From: Acinetobacter sp.
GTDB lineage: Bacteria > Pseudomonadota > Gammaproteobacteria > Pseudomonadales > Moraxellaceae
Assembly: GCA_030152275.1 (NCBI GenBank)
Contig: JASLHF010000147.1
Coordinates: 1 to 33,694 of the forward strand
DNA length: 33,694 bases
Direction of reading: 5' to 3'
Part shown: piece after piece, positions 31,409 to 33,694 of the stretch
Layout of the letters: every line of letters starts with the position of its first letter
Position numbering within the stretch: the first letter of the stretch is position 1
The notes under the pieces: model-generated
The model's input: only the letters and a program-made list of their open reading frames with translations
Databases searched by the model: none
What the model was told of the DNA's origin: nothing
Program-made: the position numbers and the translations under genes

Positions 31409-33196
31409 TTAGCGATCCACGTCAGCCATTACGACGTCAATGGTCGCTAAATAAATGATTAAGTCAGACATTAAGCTGCCGTTAATCACAGAAGGCATTT
31501 GCTGTAAATGCGTGAAGGTTGGCGTACGGATACGTGTACGGTAACTCATCGTTGACTTGTCTGAAGTCAAGTAGTAGTTCGACGCGCCTTTCACCACTTC
31601 CGCCATGACAGAGCTTTCGCCTGCTGGCATTACAGGACCCCATGACACGCTCAAGAAGTGCGTAATCAATGTTTCAATGTCTTGTAAAGTTTTATCTTTA
31701 GGCGGCGGAACAGCCAACGGATGGTCTGCTTTGTACGCGCCAGAAGGCATGTTGTCTAAACATTGCTTGATGATTTTCAATGATTCTTCGATTTCACGGA
31801 AGTGAACCAGCACACGCGCATAAGCGTCGCCTTCGTACTCTAGCGGCACATCAAAGTCATAGTTTTCATAACCGCTGTATGGACGGTATTTACGTACGTC
31901 AAAGTCGATACCTGTAGCACGCAGACCAGTACCTGTTACACCCCAAGCCAATGCAGATTTCGCATCGTATTGAGCTACGTTACGTGTACGGCCAACAAAC
32001 ACTGAGTTTTTCAGCGCTGCTGTATAGTACTCTTTCAAACGGCCCGGCATCCAATCCAGAATTTCACGGATCAGTTTATCCCAGCCATTTGGCAAGTCAT
32101 GCGCAGTACCGCCAATACGGAACCATGCTGGATGCATGCGGTAACCCGTGATCGCTTCAACAGCATCATAGATTTTTTGACGGTCGGCGAACATATAGAA
32201 AACTGGCGTCATACCGCCGGCATCCTGAATTGCAGTACCGATATACAATAAATGGTTATTGATGCGGAACAATTCAGACAGCATTACACGGATACATTGC
32301 GCGCGGTCAGGAACAGTGATGCCTGCCATTTGCTCTACGCCTAAAACGTAAGGCATGTTTTGCGCACAGCCGCCCAAGTAATCGACACGGTCTGTGTAAG
32401 GAATGAATGAATGCCATGTTTGACGTTCAGCCATTTTCTCCACACCGCGGTGGTGATAGCCGATGTCAGGCACACAGTCTTTCACTTCCTCACCGTCCAG
32501 CTGTAAGATCACACGGAAAGCACCGTGCGCAGATGGATGGTTCGGACCTAAGTTTAGGAACATGAAATCTTCATCATCGTTCCCGCGCTTCATGCCCCAA
32601 TCTTCAGGCACAAAACGAAGATGCTCTTGCTCGTAATCCTGTTTCGCTTGGTTCTGCATATACGGTGTATATTCAGTTGCACGCGCTGAGTATTCTTTAC
32701 GCAGCGGGTGACCTTCCCAATACGTTGGCAGCAAAATACGGCGGAGCATTGGATGCCCTTCGAAATTGATGCCGAACATGTCATACGCTTCACGTTCGTA
32801 CCAGTTGGCATTTGGCCAAATATTCGTTGCAGTCGGAATATTTGCATCATTCTCGCTTAATGCAACTTTGATACGGATATCACTGTTGCGCTCTAGCGAA
32901 AGCAAGTGATAGAACACAGTGAAGTCTGAAGCAGGCAGTCCATCACGGTGAGTACGCAGGCGCTCATCTACTGCAGACAAGTCGAACAGCATCACGTAAG
33001 GACGTGACACCGTACGCAAGAACATTAAAACGTCTTGCACACGTGCGCGCTCGACCCAGACTGTCGGAAAGTCTTCAAAAGTCGTTTGCACGTAGAAGTT
33101 CTCACCAAACTTGGTTTTGAGCTCTTCTACAATTGCAAATGCAGGGCGTGAATCAACGGGAGTTGATTCCGGCATAGCAATGTCAGTTTCAGCCAT
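31409..33196 (-). CDS. nuoCD: NADH-quinone oxidoreductase fused subunit C/D
   Basis: A single 595-residue protein joins NuoC (about 1-190, with WYEREAYDMFGINFEGHP and LRKEY) and NuoD (about 210-595), as in E. coli and other gammaproteobacteria. The NuoD half shows GPNHPSAHGAFRVIL, the quinone-site PDIGYHHRGVEKMAE with its conserved His, DRVDYLGGCAQN, and the C-terminal DVVMADVDR. It forms the quinone-binding pocket with NuoB and NuoH. GGAAG lies nine bases before the ATG. An 87-base spacer with a hairpin separates it from nuoB. Confidence 0.97.
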   Translation of the reverse strand: MAETDIAMPESTPVDSRPAFAIVEELKTKFGENFYVQTTFEDFPTVWVERARVQDVLMFLRTVSRPYVMLFDLSAVDERLRTHRDGLPASDFTVFYHLLSLERNSDIRIKVALSENDANIPTATNIWPNANWYEREAYDMFGINFEGHPMLRRILLPTYWEGHPLRKEYSARATEYTPYMQNQAKQDYEQEHLRFVPEDWGMKRGNDDEDFMFLNLGPNHPSAHGAFRVILQLDGEEVKDCVPDIGYHHRGVEKMAERQTWHSFIPYTDRVDYLGGCAQNMPYVLGVEQMAGITVPDRAQCIRVMLSELFRINNHLLYIGTAIQDAGGMTPVFYMFADRQKIYDAVEAITGYRMHPAWFRIGGTAHDLPNGWDKLIREILDWMPGRLKEYYTAALKNSVFVGRTRNVAQYDAKSALAWGVTGTGLRATGIDFDVRKYRPYSGYENYDFDVPLEYEGDAYARVLVHFREIEESLKIIKQCLDNMPSGAYKADHPLAVPPPKDKTLQDIETLITHFLSVSWGPVMPAGESSVMAEVVKGASNYYLTSDKSTMSYRTRIRTPTFTHLQQMPSVINGSLMSDLIIYLATIDVVMADVDR

Positions 33197-33246
33197 TGGC
33201 TTGGCTTCCTATTTAATACAAATTCAGTCAACCTAAACGACAATTA

Positions 33247-33261
33247 CACCCAGACCGGGTG
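33247..33261. promoter_or_regulatory. Hairpin in nuoB-nuoCD spacer
   Basis: CACCC-AGACC-GGGTG, five GC-rich pairs, in the longest spacer of the visible operon. No T tract, so probably an RNA-processing or stability element rather than a terminator. Confidence 0.35.
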
Positions 33262-33283
33262 CATCAAACATTTGCCGTTTAAA

Positions 33284-33694
33284 TTATTTAATTTCATCCA
33301 TAGAGCGCAGATTTTTCACTGCAATGCGCTGCGCTTGCTTACGGTCGCGTTCAGGCTGCATCTTTGGCTTATACACTGGCTTAAGATCATCACCGATAAC
33401 CGCGGACAACGGGCGGCGCTCTAATTGAATTTGGTCTTGCAATAGCAGCAATGCTTGAATTAATGCTTCAGGACGCGGCGGACAGCCTGGAATGTACACA
33501 TCCACAGGGATGATTTTATCTACGCCTTGCACAACAGAATAAATGTCGTACATACCGCCTGAGTTTGCACATGCGCCCATGGAAATTACCCATTTCGGCT
33601 CAAGCATTTGCTCGTACAAACGCTGAATTACAGGCGCCATTTTCATGAAGCAGGTACCTGCAACAATCATGACGTCAGCCTGACGAGGTGAAGC
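33284..33694 (-). CDS. nuoB: NADH-quinone oxidoreductase subunit B, 5' end outside window
   Basis: The frame runs open to the last base of the window (reading ASPRQADV before MIVAGTC), so the Met at 33670 is internal and the true start lies beyond the right edge. The visible 136 residues carry two of the four ligands of cluster N2, the last Fe-S centre before quinone: the Cys in MGACANSGG and the Cys in IPGCPPRPEAL; the tandem Cys pair should lie in the missing part. The sequence is very close to E. coli NuoB through VAGTCFMKMAPVIQRLYEQM. The basic C-terminal tail (QPERDRKQAQRIAVKNLR) is family-typical. Confidence 0.97.
   Translation of the reverse strand, partial: ASPRQADVMIVAGTCFMKMAPVIQRLYEQMLEPKWVISMGACANSGGMYDIYSVVQGVDKIIPVDVYIPGCPPRPEALIQALLLLQDQIQLERRPLSAVIGDDLKPVYKPKMQPERDRKQAQRIAVKNLRSMDEIK

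Noticed and set aside
33284..33670. nuoB as a complete 128-aa gene starting at 33670
   Set aside because: The frame stays open to the window end and the residues before that Met match NuoB, so the gene is simply cut.
1..33694. CRISPR arrays, tRNA or rRNA genes, intact insertion sequences, prophage
   Set aside because: Looked for spaced direct repeats, cloverleaf-like segments, transposase motifs and phage genes; none seen.

Overview
The window looks like chromosomal DNA of a gammaproteobacterium, most likely Acinetobacter. The evidence is a 13-gene-type complex I operon with fused nuoCD next to upp, a FinR-like regulator divergent from an fpr reductase, the codon style, and typical intergenic repeats and terminators. 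The genus is my inference from gene content and order; I cannot resolve the species. Apart from the first kilobase, composition is fairly even and the genes look like core or stable accessory genes.

Layout. 1-1200: a very AT-rich DUF2971 gene cut by the window edge, followed by two palindromic repeats. 1211-5700: a 37-codon membrane peptide gene, a LysE-type exporter, an oleate hydratase whose usual catalytic Glu appears to be Met, a possible 37-codon ORF just before a DIP1984-family gene, a strongly structured intergenic stretch, and a small lipoprotein. 5850-9300: a self-contained drug-efflux operon (operator, TetR repressor, 14-TM MFS pump, HlyD/EmrA adaptor). 9469-11760: a D-cysteine desulfhydrase-like PLP enzyme and an HI0933/BaiN-type flavoprotein. 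11833-15190 (minus strand): a 48-codon small ORF, a 61-aa one-TM protein, a large channel-like protein built from repeated TM helices, and a 92-aa one-TM protein, with a long gene-free gap between the last two. 15436-19300: a conserved protein of unknown function, ferredoxin-NADP reductase with its divergent LysR regulator, a cold-shock-domain protein and uracil phosphoribosyltransferase.

19411-33694 (minus strand): NADH-quinone oxidoreductase from nuoN back to a partial nuoB, in standard order with tight or overlapping junctions; nuoA, the start of nuoB and the operon promoter lie beyond the right edge. Its gene products form one machine: NuoE, F and G take electrons from NADH, NuoB, CD and I pass them to quinone, and NuoH, J, K, L, M and N form the membrane proton-pumping arm.

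I found no CRISPR array, tRNA, rRNA, intact insertion sequence or prophage, and no convincing new multi-gene system. The most useful leads are three small ORFs outside the obvious genes, the Met-for-Glu oleate hydratase, clean inverted-repeat operator candidates (efflux operon, fpr/finR, upp), structured intergenic elements around 4355-4450, 5296-5396 and 14806-14848, and the AT-rich left edge, whose neighbours cannot be seen.
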